64,000 nucleotides of DNA from Lentzea sp. NEAU-D7 (GTDB lineage Bacteria > Actinomycetota > Actinomycetes > Mycobacteriales > Pseudonocardiaceae): the NCBI RefSeq assembly GCF_026242055.1, contig NZ_JAPJDL010000004.1:62001-126000 (forward strand), in the 5' to 3' direction. Both the position numbers and the translations under genes were made by a program. Positions 32,780-40,490 of the stretch are shown here, piece by piece. Within the stretch, counting starts at the first letter, position 1, and every line of letters starts with the position of its first letter. The notes under the pieces are model-generated. The model searched no databases and had not been told where the DNA came from. It saw only the letters and a program-made list of their open reading frames with translations.

Positions 32780-33793
32780 ATGAGCAGGGTCGCACCCACG
32801 TTGGAGGACGTCGCCCGAGTCGCGGGCGTGTCCCGCGCGACGGTGTCCCGGGTCGTCAACGGGACGCGCAACGTCGATCCTGAGCTCCAGGAGACGGTGC
32901 GCAACGCGATCGAGCAGACCGGGTACACGCCCAACCGCGTGGCCCGGTCTCTCGTCACGCGCCGCACCGGCACGGTCGCGCTGGTGATCTCCGGCGCGGG
33001 CGGGGGATCGGACGTGTTCACCGACCCGTTCTTCGGCCGGGTGACGGCGGGCGTGGTCGACTTCCTGCGCGGCCACAGCGTGCACCCGGTGCTCATGCTC
33101 GCCGACTCCGACCACGCGCGGACCGAGGTCGTCGAGTTCCTCAGACAGGGCAGCGCCGACGGCGCGCTGCTGGTGTCCACCCACCCGGCCGACCCGCTGC
33201 CCGCGCGGTTGCTGGAGGCCGGCGTCCCCTCCGTGCTCTACGCGCGGCCCGGCAGGCCGATGCCGATCGGCTACGTCGACATGGACCACCGCGCGGGCGG
33301 GCGGCTCGCCGCCGACCACCTGGTCGCGGCGGGGCGGTACAACATCGCCACCATCTCCGGCCCGATGGACGTGCTGGCGAGCCAGGACCGGCACGCCGGC
33401 TTCCGCGACGCCATGGCCCGCCACGGCTTCCCGTACGTCCCGACCGCCGAGGGCGGCTTCACCGCCGAGAGCGGCGCGGCCGCGATGCACCGGCTGCTCA
33501 CCGAGTGCCCCGACCTCGACGCCGTGTTCGCCGCGAACGACCTGATGGCGCAGGCGGCAGTGGACGTGCTGCTGGAGCACGGCCTGCGCGTGCCGGAGGA
33601 CGTCGCCGTGGTCGGGTTCGACGACAGCGCGCCGGCGCTGGCCTGCCGCCCGCAGCTCACCACGATCCGGCAGCCGGTGGAGCGCATGGCCGCTCAGATG
33701 GCCGACCTGTTGCTCGCGGAGCTGGAAAAACCGGGACAACGGCCGAGATCCGTCATCTTCGAACCGGAACTCGTCGTACGGGCCTCTGCCTGA
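32780..33793 (+). CDS. LacI-family transcriptional repressor of the glycan island
   Basis: A 337-residue regulator with a LacI HTH (TLEDVARVAGVSRATVSRVV, residues 7-26), hinge helix (NRVARSLVTRRTGTVALV) and a periplasmic-binding-protein-like sugar domain (about 65-335, including VAVVGFDDSAPA and a final FEPELVVRASA). It sits in the middle of four secreted-protein genes. GAGAGCGCTCTC-like sites lie upstream of itself and of every one of these genes, so it is the most likely repressor, released by an oligosaccharide from their substrate. Binding is inferred from proximity and palindrome type. Confidence 0.93.
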   Translation: MSRVAPTLEDVARVAGVSRATVSRVVNGTRNVDPELQETVRNAIEQTGYTPNRVARSLVTRRTGTVALVISGAGGGSDVFTDPFFGRVTAGVVDFLRGHSVHPVLMLADSDHARTEVVEFLRQGSADGALLVSTHPADPLPARLLEAGVPSVLYARPGRPMPIGYVDMDHRAGGRLAADHLVAAGRYNIATISGPMDVLASQDRHAGFRDAMARHGFPYVPTAEGGFTAESGAAAMHRLLTECPDLDAVFAANDLMAQAAVDVLLEHGLRVPEDVAVVGFDDSAPALACRPQLTTIRQPVERMAAQMADLLLAELEKPGQRPRSVIFEPELVVRASA

Positions 33794-33822
33794 TTGACCT
33801 GTTCGACACCCGGCGTTAACGT
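33794..33822 (+). promoter_or_regulatory. Promoter of the discoidin/beta-helix gene
   Basis: TTGACC (33794-33799) and TAACGT (33817-33822) with a 17-bp spacer. The same -10 hexamer and spacing occur at the other island promoter (37504-37532). Operator 3 begins 8 nt downstream, over the expected transcription start. Confidence 0.65.
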
Positions 33823-33829
33823 CCCTTGG

Positions 33830-33841
33830 GAGAGCGCTCTC
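33830..33841. promoter_or_regulatory. LacI operator 3
   Basis: GAGAGCGCTCTC, a perfect 12-bp palindrome, lies directly downstream of the -10 box at 33817-33822, so repressor binding would block initiation. The next ATG is at 33889. Confidence 0.78.
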
Positions 33842-33888
33842 ACGCCCCTGTCCAAGGCTTTCAGCCCTTCCCCCCGTCAGGCAGGACC

Positions 33889-36087
33889 ATGGGCTCAACC
33901 CTGTCCAGGGCCGCCGCGTTCGCCGCTGCCGCTCTGTGTCTCGTGACCACGATCAGCGCCACCTCGCAAGCGGGAGCCGCCGCGTGCGGCACCTCCAACG
34001 CCGCCCTCAACCGCCCCGCCACCGCGTCCTCGACGGAGAACGGCGGCACGCCCGCGTCGGCGGCCGTCGACGGCAACGCGGGCACGCGCTGGTCGTCGCA
34101 GTTCTCCGACCCGCAGTGGCTGCAGGTCGACCTCGGCTCCACGCAGGAGGTCTGCCGCGTCTCCCTGAGCTGGGAAGGCGCGTACGGCAAGGCCTTCCAG
34201 GTCCAGGTGACCGACAACGCCGCCGACTCCGCGTCGTGGCGCAACGTCTACTCGACCACGACCGGCACCGGCGGCACGCAGTCCGTCGACGTCACCGGGT
34301 CCGGCCGCTACCTGCGCGTCCTCGGCACGCAGCGCGGTACCGGCTACGGCTATTCCCTGTGGGAGCTCGGAGTCTTCACCACCACGCCCGACACCCCCGG
34401 CGTCACGCCGACGGACCCGCGCAACCCGGACTTCGGCCCGAACGTGCACGTCTACGGTCCGGGCTCCTCGCAGTCGGAGATGCAGTCGCGACTCGACTCC
34501 ATCGCGACGCAGATGAGGACCAACCAGTTCGGTCCGCAGCGGCACGCCGTGCTGTTCAAGCCGGGCAGCTACAACGCTGATGTGAACCTCCGGTTCTACA
34601 CGCAGATCGTCGGTCTCGGCCTGATGCCGGACGACGTGAACATCAACGGGCACATCCGCGTCGAGGCCGACTGGCTGCAGCAGGGCAACGACCCGAACAA
34701 CCTCGGCAACGCGACGCAGAACTTCTGGCGCGGCACCGAGAACCTCTCGGTCACGCTGCCTCCGAACCAGATCGAGCGCTGGGCCGTCTCGCAGGCCACC
34801 GCGTACCGGCGGATGCACCTGCGCGGCCAGGCGCACCTGTGGAACGGCTACGACGGCTGGGCCAGCGGCGGTCTGATCGTGGACAGCAAGATCGACGGCG
34901 TGACCGTCTCCGGTTCGCAGCAGCAGTTCCTGACCCGCAACAGCAACCTCGCCGGCGGCTGGTCGGGGTCGGTGTGGAACATGGTGTTCGCCGGCACGCA
35001 GGGCGCCCCGCCCAACCACTTCCCGAACCCGTCGCACACGACCGTCGACACCTCGCCGGTGACGCGGGAGAAGCCGTACCTGTACTTCGACAACTCCGGT
35101 GAGTACCGGGTCTTCCTGCCCGCGTTGCGCCAGAACTCGCGCGGCACGAGCTGGGAGAACGGCAACCCCGGCACGTCGGTGTCGCTCGCGGACTTCTTCG
35201 TCGTCAAGCCCGGCACCCCCGCCGCGACGATCAACGCCGCGCTGGCGCAGGGCAAGCACCTGCTGCTCACGCCGGGCATCCACCAGCTCGACGACACGAT
35301 CCGGGTCACCCGCCCGAACACCGTCGTGCTGGGCCTCGGCCTCGCGACGCTGACGCCGACCACCGGCAGGGCCGCGCTGACGACGTCCGATGTGGACGGT
35401 GTCAGGCTGGCCGGGTTCCTGGTCGACGCAGGCGTGCAGAACTCGCCGGTGCTGCTGGAGGTCGGCGACTCCAGCGCGAACTCGCACGCTGCCAACCCGA
35501 CCTCGCTGCACGACGTGTACCTGCGCGTCGGCGGGTCGCAGGCCGGCAAGGCGACGGTCAGCATGCGCGTCAACAGCCGCAACACGATCATCGACCACAC
35601 CTGGGTGTGGCGTGCCGACCACGGCGCGGGCGTCAGCTGGACCGCGAACCCCGGCCAGAACGGCGTGGTCGTCAACGGCGACAACGTGATCGCGTACGGG
35701 TTGTTCGTGGAGCACTACCAGCAGCACAACCTGGTCTGGAACGGCAACGGCGGCCGCGTCTACCTGTACCAGAACGAGCTGCCGTACGACCCGCCCAACC
35801 AGGCCGCGTGGATGAACGGGTCCAAGCGGGGCTGGGCCGGCTACAAGGTCGCCGACTCGGTGACCACGCACGAGGCGTTCGGTGTCGGCGTGTACGCCTT
35901 CAACCAGGCCGATCCGAGCATCGTGACGGACAACGGCTTCGAGGCGCCGAACCGGCCGGGAGTCCGGTTCACGCACCTCGTGACGGTGTCGCTGGGCGGC
36001 GTGGGCACGATCGCCAACGTCATCAACGGCACGGGCGGTCAGGCGGACCTGGCGAACCAGGTCCGGTACGTCGTGAACTACCCCTGA
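33889..36087 (+). CDS. Secreted discoidin (F5/8 type C) plus beta-helix protein, probable polysaccharide-active enzyme
   Basis: A 732-residue protein. A signal peptide (1-30) is followed by an F5/8 type C/CBM32 domain (about 35-165: STENGGTPASAAVDGNAGTR ... GYGYSLWELGVF). After a Pro/Thr linker comes a region rich in beta-strand repeats, resembling right-handed parallel beta-helix lyases and hydrolases (TIIDHTWVWRADHG, VVNGDNVIAYG). Close relatives are often named adenylyl cyclase, which nothing in this sequence supports. Its operator-controlled promoter and neighbours indicate extracellular glycan binding or cleavage. The ATG at 33889 is chosen over an in-frame ATG at 33826 that lies upstream of the operator. 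Confidence 0.8.
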   Translation: MGSTLSRAAAFAAAALCLVTTISATSQAGAAACGTSNAALNRPATASSTENGGTPASAAVDGNAGTRWSSQFSDPQWLQVDLGSTQEVCRVSLSWEGAYGKAFQVQVTDNAADSASWRNVYSTTTGTGGTQSVDVTGSGRYLRVLGTQRGTGYGYSLWELGVFTTTPDTPGVTPTDPRNPDFGPNVHVYGPGSSQSEMQSRLDSIATQMRTNQFGPQRHAVLFKPGSYNADVNLRFYTQIVGLGLMPDDVNINGHIRVEADWLQQGNDPNNLGNATQNFWRGTENLSVTLPPNQIERWAVSQATAYRRMHLRGQAHLWNGYDGWASGGLIVDSKIDGVTVSGSQQQFLTRNSNLAGGWSGSVWNMVFAGTQGAPPNHFPNPSHTTVDTSPVTREKPYLYFDNSGEYRVFLPALRQNSRGTSWENGNPGTSVSLADFFVVKPGTPAATINAALAQGKHLLLTPGIHQLDDTIRVTRPNTVVLGLGLATLTPTTGRAALTTSDVDGVRLAGFLVDAGVQNSPVLLEVGDSSANSHAANPTSLHDVYLRVGGSQAGKATVSMRVNSRNTIIDHTWVWRADHGAGVSWTANPGQNGVVVNGDNVIAYGLFVEHYQQHNLVWNGNGGRVYLYQNELPYDPPNQAAWMNGSKRGWAGYKVADSVTTHEAFGVGVYAFNQADPSIVTDNGFEAPNRPGVRFTHLVTVSLGGVGTIANVINGTGGQADLANQVRYVVNYP

Positions 36088-36123
36088 CCGGGCCAGGTGA
36101 GCTGATCCCTGCGAGATGACTCG

Positions 36124-36158
36124 ACGGACGCCGCGATCTCCTCGGTCGCGGCGTCCGT
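36124..36158 (+). terminator. Strong hairpin terminator after the beta-helix gene
   Basis: ACGGACGCCGCGA (36124-36136) and TCGCGGCGTCCGT (36146-36158) form a perfect 13-bp stem with a 9-nt loop, 37 nt after the stop codon. A short T-containing run follows. It ends the transcript from the operator 3 promoter. Confidence 0.8.
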
Positions 36159-36457
36159 TCCGTTTCGCTGTTCACCGCGAGCGAGCTCGGTGGCCTGGTC
36201 CCGGTGCTGGTGGCCGGCGTGCACGCCGGTGGTCGGCAGCCCGGCCCGCTCGCGCGACTGCCGCAGGTGCACCGGCTCGGCCGAGTTCGAGGTCCTGAGC
36301 GCTGCTGCGAGCCCGGCGAGCGCGGGTGGCGCGCCGTCGAGTGCGGGCAGAACCGCTTGTTCGCCGGGATCATCCGCTGGACCCGTGCCGTGTCCGCGGC
36401 GTTGAACGCGGGAGAGCGGGCGTGGTGCACCCCCGGCCAACAGCGGCAACGCGGAAA
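36159..36457. other. Non-coding stretch between two terminators
   Basis: About 300 nt between the two terminators. Open frames exist on both strands (for example 36204-36491 plus and 36078-36581 minus) but have no ribosome site, no family resemblance and no coupling to neighbours. It may be the remains of a decayed gene. I see no repeat, promoter pair or RNA element in it. Confidence 0.5.
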
Positions 36458-36486
36458 CACCCCAGGGCACGCGCCGCCCCGGGGTG
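36458..36486 (-). terminator. Terminator of the DUF1996 gene
   Basis: CACCCC-A-GGGC pairs with GCCC-C-GGGGTG around an 7-nt loop: a long GC stem with one A/C mismatch, 17 nt beyond the stop of the minus-strand DUF1996 gene. Confidence 0.7.
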
Positions 36487-36502
36487 CATGAGGCGAGGAA
36501 CC

Positions 36503-37411
36503 TCACCGCGGCAACCGGTAGTCCGGTCCCAGTGCGGCGCCCCGGTTCGGCTTGTACAGGTCGAACCCGCGCGGATCGCACTGCAGCCCGCCGTTGATGC
36601 AGTGGCGGACCAGCGCGGCCTGCGTGGGCGCGTCCCAGGCGTTCATGAAGTCGTAGTGCCAGCTGTACCCGCGACCGCTGGAGAGCCGCACGCGGGACAT
36701 GTCACCGGACACCGGGAACGCCATCTTGAACTCGATCATCGGCACCGCGACCGGGTGGCTCGGCGGGCAGACCAGCGTCGCGCGGTCCGGGTAGGCCATG
36801 TGCGACCTGTGGTCCGCCGAGTCGAGGTCGCGGCCGTTCCAGCAACTCGGTGCCTGGTAACGGATGTTGAGCTGCGTGCCGGGCGGGCAGTACGCCGGGA
36901 TGTCCCAGTTGTGGAAGCTGTCGCCGCACTCCCAGCCCTCGACCGCGCCCGGCGCGGTGCGGAACTGCTCCTGCGTCGTCGCGGGGCTGCCGACCACGAA
37001 CCGGATGCCCGGCGGGAACGGCACGACGTCCTGGTACCGCAGGATGCCGGACTTGTAGTAGATGACCTGGGGGAAGTCCGGCGGGACGATCTGGTCGCCG
37101 TTGATGACCGACGGGAACCAGTACGCGGACTTGTCGTCGGGCGTCCTGCAGTTGGTCTGACCTGCCTTGAGCGAGTCGTTGGTGCTGCTGGCTTTCGTGG
37201 ACTGGTTGCCGAGGAACGTGTGCATGTGCGACGCGCCCGGAAGCCCCGGGAAGACGATCGGGTCGTCCGGGAGGTGGGTCGTGACCGAGCAGTTGGCCTG
37301 GAACTCGTGGTGCGTGACCAGGTCGTCGGCCCGGGCCGACTGGGTCACGACCACGACCACGGCCGCCACCAGGGCGGCCGTCATCGACAACGCGCTGATT
37401 TTTCGGGACAC
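36503..37411 (-). CDS. Secreted DUF1996-domain protein
   Basis: A 302-residue protein with a signal peptide (ISALSMTAALVAAVVVVV, cleavage after SARA). The DUF1996 domain covers nearly all of the mature part (EFQANCSVTTHLPDDPIVFP, SHMHTFLGN, SAYWFPSV, HYDFMNAWD). Conserved His and Cys residues (HMHTF, WECGDSFHNWD) suggest a metal- or disulfide-stabilised surface. The family is common in fungi and actinobacteria and has no agreed function. The GTG start at 37411 has a perfect AGGAGG site 6 nt upstream; an ATG further upstream at 37510 would lie beyond operator 4 and is rejected. Confidence 0.88.
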   Translation of the reverse strand: MSRKISALSMTAALVAAVVVVVTQSARADDLVTHHEFQANCSVTTHLPDDPIVFPGLPGASHMHTFLGNQSTKASSTNDSLKAGQTNCRTPDDKSAYWFPSVINGDQIVPPDFPQVIYYKSGILRYQDVVPFPPGIRFVVGSPATTQEQFRTAPGAVEGWECGDSFHNWDIPAYCPPGTQLNIRYQAPSCWNGRDLDSADHRSHMAYPDRATLVCPPSHPVAVPMIEFKMAFPVSGDMSRVRLSSGRGYSWHYDFMNAWDAPTQAALVRHCINGGLQCDPRGFDLYKPNRGAALGPDYRLPR

Positions 37412-37441
37412 CTGTGTCCTCCTGCCGAGTGGGGAACCGGC

Positions 37442-37459
37442 TGGGAGAGCGCTCTCCCA
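37442..37459. promoter_or_regulatory. LacI operator 4, upstream of the DUF1996 gene
   Basis: TGGGAGAGCGCTCTCCCA is an 18-bp perfect palindrome, the longest of the five. It lies 31 nt upstream of the DUF1996 GTG, downstream of a minus-strand -35-like TTGACA (37492-37487). Confidence 0.8.
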
Positions 37460-37503
37460 AACAGGTTCCCGCCCTGCCGTGCGAGGTGTCAAGACCGGTT
37501 CTT

Positions 37504-37532
37504 TTGACACCGCCGACGTCTGGTCGTAACGT
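37504..37532 (+). promoter_or_regulatory. Promoter of the clan-A glycosidase gene
   Basis: Consensus -35 TTGACA (37504-37509), a 17-bp spacer and -10 TAACGT (37527-37532), with operator 5 starting 16 nt downstream. Same architecture as 33794-33841. Confidence 0.7.
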
Positions 37533-37548
37533 TCGGCGGCAGGGTTGT

Positions 37549-37560
37549 GAGAGCGCTCTC
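37549..37560. promoter_or_regulatory. LacI operator 5
   Basis: GAGAGCGCTCTC, identical to operator 3, located 33 nt before the glycosidase ATG and just after its promoter. Confidence 0.78.
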
Positions 37561-37593
37561 CTCATGCATCCCTACTTCGTGGCAGGAGGCGCG

Positions 37594-39702
37594 ATGGCTC
37601 GCGTCCGCTCCATCTGCACGGTGGTCGCCGTGCTCCTCGGCATCGCGGTGGTCCCGGCACAGGCCGCGCCGGCCCTGCTCTCCCAGGGCAGACCCGCTCT
37701 CGCCTCGTCGACCGAGAACGCCGGCACCCCCGCGTCGGCCGCGGTCGACGGCAACGGTGACACCCGCTGGTCCAGCGAGTGGAGCGCCCCGCAGTGGTTG
37801 CGCGTCGACCTCGGTGCCTCCTCGACGCTCAGCAGGGTCGAGCTCGACTGGGAGGGTGCCTACGCGACGGCGTTCGAGATCCAGGTCTCGGCTGACGGCG
37901 TCGCCTGGCAGCCGGTCCGGTCGGTGACCGGGTCCACCGGCGGCAGGCAGGGCTACGACGTCACCGGCACCGGCCGGTACGTCCGGGTGAACGCCACCCA
38001 GCGCGCCAACGGGTACGGCGTCTCGCTGTGGGAGTTCCGGGTCTACGGCACGCAGGGCGGCGTCGTACCGGGAAGTGGTGTGCACGTCACCGGGTCGCAG
38101 GGCAACTGGCAGCTCACGGTCGACGGCCGGCCATGGGTCGTGAAAGGCCTCACCTGGGGTCCGCCCGCCGCGGACGCCGCGCGGTACATGCCCGAGCTGA
38201 AGTCCATGGGCGTCAACACCTTGCGCACGTGGGGCACGGACGCCTCGACCCGCCCGCTGCTCGACGCGGCCGCGTCCCACGGACTGCGCGTGATCAACGG
38301 CTTCTGGTTGCAGCCCGGTGGCGGTCCCGGTTCCGGCGGCTGCGTGAACTACGTGACGGACGCCCAGTACAAGGCGGACGTGCTCGGTCAGATCCGCCAG
38401 TGGGTCACCACCTACAAGGACCACCCCGGCGTCCTGATGTGGAACGTCGGCAACGAGTCCATCCTCGGGCTGCAGAACTGCTACTCCGGCGCCGAACTCG
38501 AGAACCAGCGCGTCGCGTACGCCCGCTACCTGAACGAGGCGGCGCGGGCGATCCACGCCATCGACACCGGCCACCCGGTGACGAACACCGACGCGTGGAC
38601 CGGTGCGTGGGTGTACCTCAAGGCGCACACGCCCGACCTCGACCTGTACTCCGTCAACTCCTACGGCAACGTCTGCCAGGTGCGGCAGGACTGGATCTCC
38701 GGTGGCCACACCAAGCCGTACATCCTCACCGAGGCCGGTCCGGCGGGGGAGTGGGAGGTGCCGAACGACGCCAACGGCGTGCCGGCCGAGCCGACCGACG
38801 TGCAGAAGCGCGACGGCTACATCCAGGCCTGGAACTGCATCACCGGCCACACCGGGGTGTCCTTCGGCGGCACGCTCTTCCACTACGGCACGGAGTACGA
38901 CTTCGGCGCGGTCTGGTTCAACCTCACGCCCGCGGGCAAGAAGCGGCTCTCGTTCTACGCGGTCCAGCGCGCGTTCGGCGGCGCCACCCCCGCCAACACG
39001 CCGCCGGTGATCTCCGCGATGACCGTGCCGCAGACCGTGGCGGCGGGTGCGCCGCTGACCATCGACGTCGCCGCGGCCGATCCGGACGGTGACGCCGTCG
39101 CTTGGTCGACGGCGTTCAACAGCAAGTACATCGACAACAGCGGTGGTCTGGCCGCGACACCCGTCCAGGTCGCCGGAAACCGCCTCACCGTCACCGCCCC
39201 GGACCGCCTCGGCGTGTGGAAGGTCTACGTCATGGCCGAGGACGGGCGCGGCAACATCGGCATCGAGACCCGCTCCGTGCGCGTCGTGGCGCCGCAGCCG
39301 TCCGGCGTGAACGTGGCCCAGGGCAAGGCGGTCACCGCCTCGTCGTACCAGCAGGTCGGTGACGGCGCGCCGTTCCCGCCGTCGAACGCGGTGGACGGCG
39401 ACGGAACCTCGCGCTGGGCCACCGACTGGGCCGATCCCCAGTGGATCCGGGTCGACCTCGGCGCGGTGACGACGTTCCAGCACGTGCAACTGGTGTGGGA
39501 GGGCGCTTTCGGGCGTGCGTACGAGATCCAGGTGTCCGACGACGGCAACGCCTGGCGCTCCGTGTACGGCACGACGGCCGGAGACGGCGGCGTGGACGCG
39601 ATCGACGTGACGGCGACCGGCCGGTACGTCCGTCTGCACGCCACGCAACGGGGAACCGGCTGGGGCTACTCGCTCTACGAGTTCGGCGTCTACCGGCGTT
39701 GA
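37594..39702 (+). CDS. Secreted clan GH-A glycoside hydrolase flanked by two discoidin domains
   Basis: A 702-residue exported enzyme: signal peptide (1-24), F5/8 type C domain about 30-150, GH5/GH2-like (beta/alpha)8 barrel about 165-470, an Ig/cadherin-like domain about 480-570, and a second F5/8 type C domain about 575-702. The predicted acid/base is Glu288 (MWNVGNES) and the nucleophile Glu380 (LTEAGP). The two discoidin domains share motifs such as SSxxxxxxxPASAAVDG and GYGxSLWEFxVY, also found in the beta-helix protein. Start ATG 37594 has AGGAGG upstream; an ATG 10 codons earlier lacks a ribosome site. Likely attacks the same polymer as the other island proteins. Confidence 0.87.
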   Translation: MARVRSICTVVAVLLGIAVVPAQAAPALLSQGRPALASSTENAGTPASAAVDGNGDTRWSSEWSAPQWLRVDLGASSTLSRVELDWEGAYATAFEIQVSADGVAWQPVRSVTGSTGGRQGYDVTGTGRYVRVNATQRANGYGVSLWEFRVYGTQGGVVPGSGVHVTGSQGNWQLTVDGRPWVVKGLTWGPPAADAARYMPELKSMGVNTLRTWGTDASTRPLLDAAASHGLRVINGFWLQPGGGPGSGGCVNYVTDAQYKADVLGQIRQWVTTYKDHPGVLMWNVGNESILGLQNCYSGAELENQRVAYARYLNEAARAIHAIDTGHPVTNTDAWTGAWVYLKAHTPDLDLYSVNSYGNVCQVRQDWISGGHTKPYILTEAGPAGEWEVPNDANGVPAEPTDVQKRDGYIQAWNCITGHTGVSFGGTLFHYGTEYDFGAVWFNLTPAGKKRLSFYAVQRAFGGATPANTPPVISAMTVPQTVAAGAPLTIDVAAADPDGDAVAWSTAFNSKYIDNSGGLAATPVQVAGNRLTVTAPDRLGVWKVYVMAEDGRGNIGIETRSVRVVAPQPSGVNVAQGKAVTASSYQQVGDGAPFPPSNAVDGDGTSRWATDWADPQWIRVDLGAVTTFQHVQLVWEGAFGRAYEIQVSDDGNAWRSVYGTTAGDGGVDAIDVTATGRYVRLHATQRGTGWGYSLYEFGVYRR

Positions 39703-39703
39703 G

Positions 39704-40015
39704 CTACACCGGTTCCACGAGCACGACCACGCCGTCCGACGGCGCGACGGCTCTGGTGCTGACCAGGTCGCCGTGACGAACCCGCCCGTCGCCGCTCACG
39801 TCCACGTGAGCGGCGACGGTCAGCACCGGCCCATCAGCCAGGCCGAGGTCGAACGGCAGGCGCTGCTCGGCGGTGTCGTCACGGCGGAACTCGCTGACGT
39901 GCTCGGCCTTCGTGACGGCGGGTGCGTCTGCGAGGGAGACGTCGAGCAGCCGCACCCGCAGCACCGCCCGGCCGAACGCGGGCGTGCCCGCCGGTACCAC
40001 CACGGTGCCGTTCAC
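39704..40015 (-). CDS. YbaY-fold protein, last gene of the astacin operon
   Basis: A 103-residue protein matching the YbaY/YscW-like domain: VLRVRLLDVSLADAPA, EQRLPFDLGLADG and a final STRAVAPSDG. In Gram-negatives this fold occurs in lipoproteins; here there is neither signal peptide nor lipobox, so it should be cytoplasmic or released with the protease. Start is GTG at 40015, only 4 nt after the stop of the free-standing C-domain gene. Its 3' end is 1 nt from the convergent glycosidase stop. Role unknown; a chaperone-like or binding role is possible. Confidence 0.72.
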   Translation of the reverse strand: MNGTVVVPAGTPAFGRAVLRVRLLDVSLADAPAVTKAEHVSEFRRDDTAEQRLPFDLGLADGPVLTVAAHVDVSGDGRVRHGDLVSTRAVAPSDGVVVLVEPV

Positions 40016-40019
40016 CGGA

Positions 40020-40277
40020 TCAGTTCAGCACGGCGAAGCGGGCCTCGATGTCGACGGGGCCGCCGGTGAGGTTGCGGATCTCGATGAAGTACTTGATCAG
40101 CCCGGCGGCCTGCCGGTCGACCTGCACCTTCCACTCGATCTGCGCGCCACCGTCGACCATCGGCCACGTCGGCACCACCATCCACACGACCCGCCAGCCC
40201 TCGGGCCAGCTGTGGGTGAACCAGCGCCGCGACGACCCGCCGGGCACCTGTCCCCGGAACTGCACACCAAGTCGCAT
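40020..40277 (-). CDS. Free-standing copy of the astacin C-terminal domain
   Basis: An 85-residue protein that aligns without gaps to residues ~259-343 of the astacin-type protease encoded two genes upstream, with 53 of 85 positions identical by hand count. Shared blocks are RWFTHSWP, VVPT, NLTGG and EAR. It is thus a duplicated accessory domain expressed by itself. There is no signal peptide. It may compete with or cap the protease, bind the same ligand, or assemble with it. ATG at 40277 follows GGGAGAG. Confidence 0.8.
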   Translation of the reverse strand: MRLGVQFRGQVPGGSSRRWFTHSWPEGWRVVWMVVPTWPMVDGGAQIEWKVQVDRQAAGLIKYFIEIRNLTGGPVDIEARFAVLN

Positions 40278-40290
40278 CGGGACTCTCCCT

Positions 40291-40479
40291 TCACTCTTCC
40301 GGTTCGGGCGCGGGACCGGCGTCCTCGGCCGCGTGCGAGGCCTCTTCGGCCACGGCGTCCCCGGTGTCCTGCACGGCATCCGGTGCCGCACCGCCGTCGC
40401 CCGCGAGGTCGAGCGGCTCGGCGAGGACCAGGTCGTCGAGCGACGCGGGGGCGGCCCCGCCGTCGAGATCGGCGCTCAT
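40291..40479 (-). CDS. Small acidic protein of the astacin operon (62 residues)
   Basis: A 62-residue protein with strongly acidic, Ala/Asp/Glu-rich composition, containing SLDDLVLAEPLDLAGDGGAA and ending in EDAGPAPEPEE. There are no cysteines, aromatic residues or basic residues after the start apart from His. A GAGGAG ribosome site lies just ahead of the ATG, and the gene sits 11 nt after the protease stop and 13 nt before the next start, so it is very probably real. It could be a protease substrate, a disordered inhibitor or a propeptide in trans. Nothing similar is known to me. Confidence 0.65.
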   Translation of the reverse strand: MSADLDGGAAPASLDDLVLAEPLDLAGDGGAAPDAVQDTGDAVAEEASHAAEDAGPAPEPEE

Positions 40480-40490
40480 GGCGGCTCCTC

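Noticed and set aside
33826..33889. ATG at 33826 as start of the discoidin/beta-helix protein
   Set aside because: It lies upstream of the operator and the expected transcription start; the ATG at 33889 begins a normal signal peptide.
28736..33898. A 1720-codon open frame on the minus strand opposite the HAD, GH2-like and LacI genes
   Set aside because: It is the mirror frame of strongly GC-biased third positions. Its translation is low-complexity (Arg, Val, Asp, His, Gly), has no ribosome site or domains, and runs against three well-supported genes.
36078..36581. Open frames in the gap between the beta-helix and DUF1996 genes
   Set aside because: They cross two strong terminator hairpins, lack ribosome sites and resemble no family.
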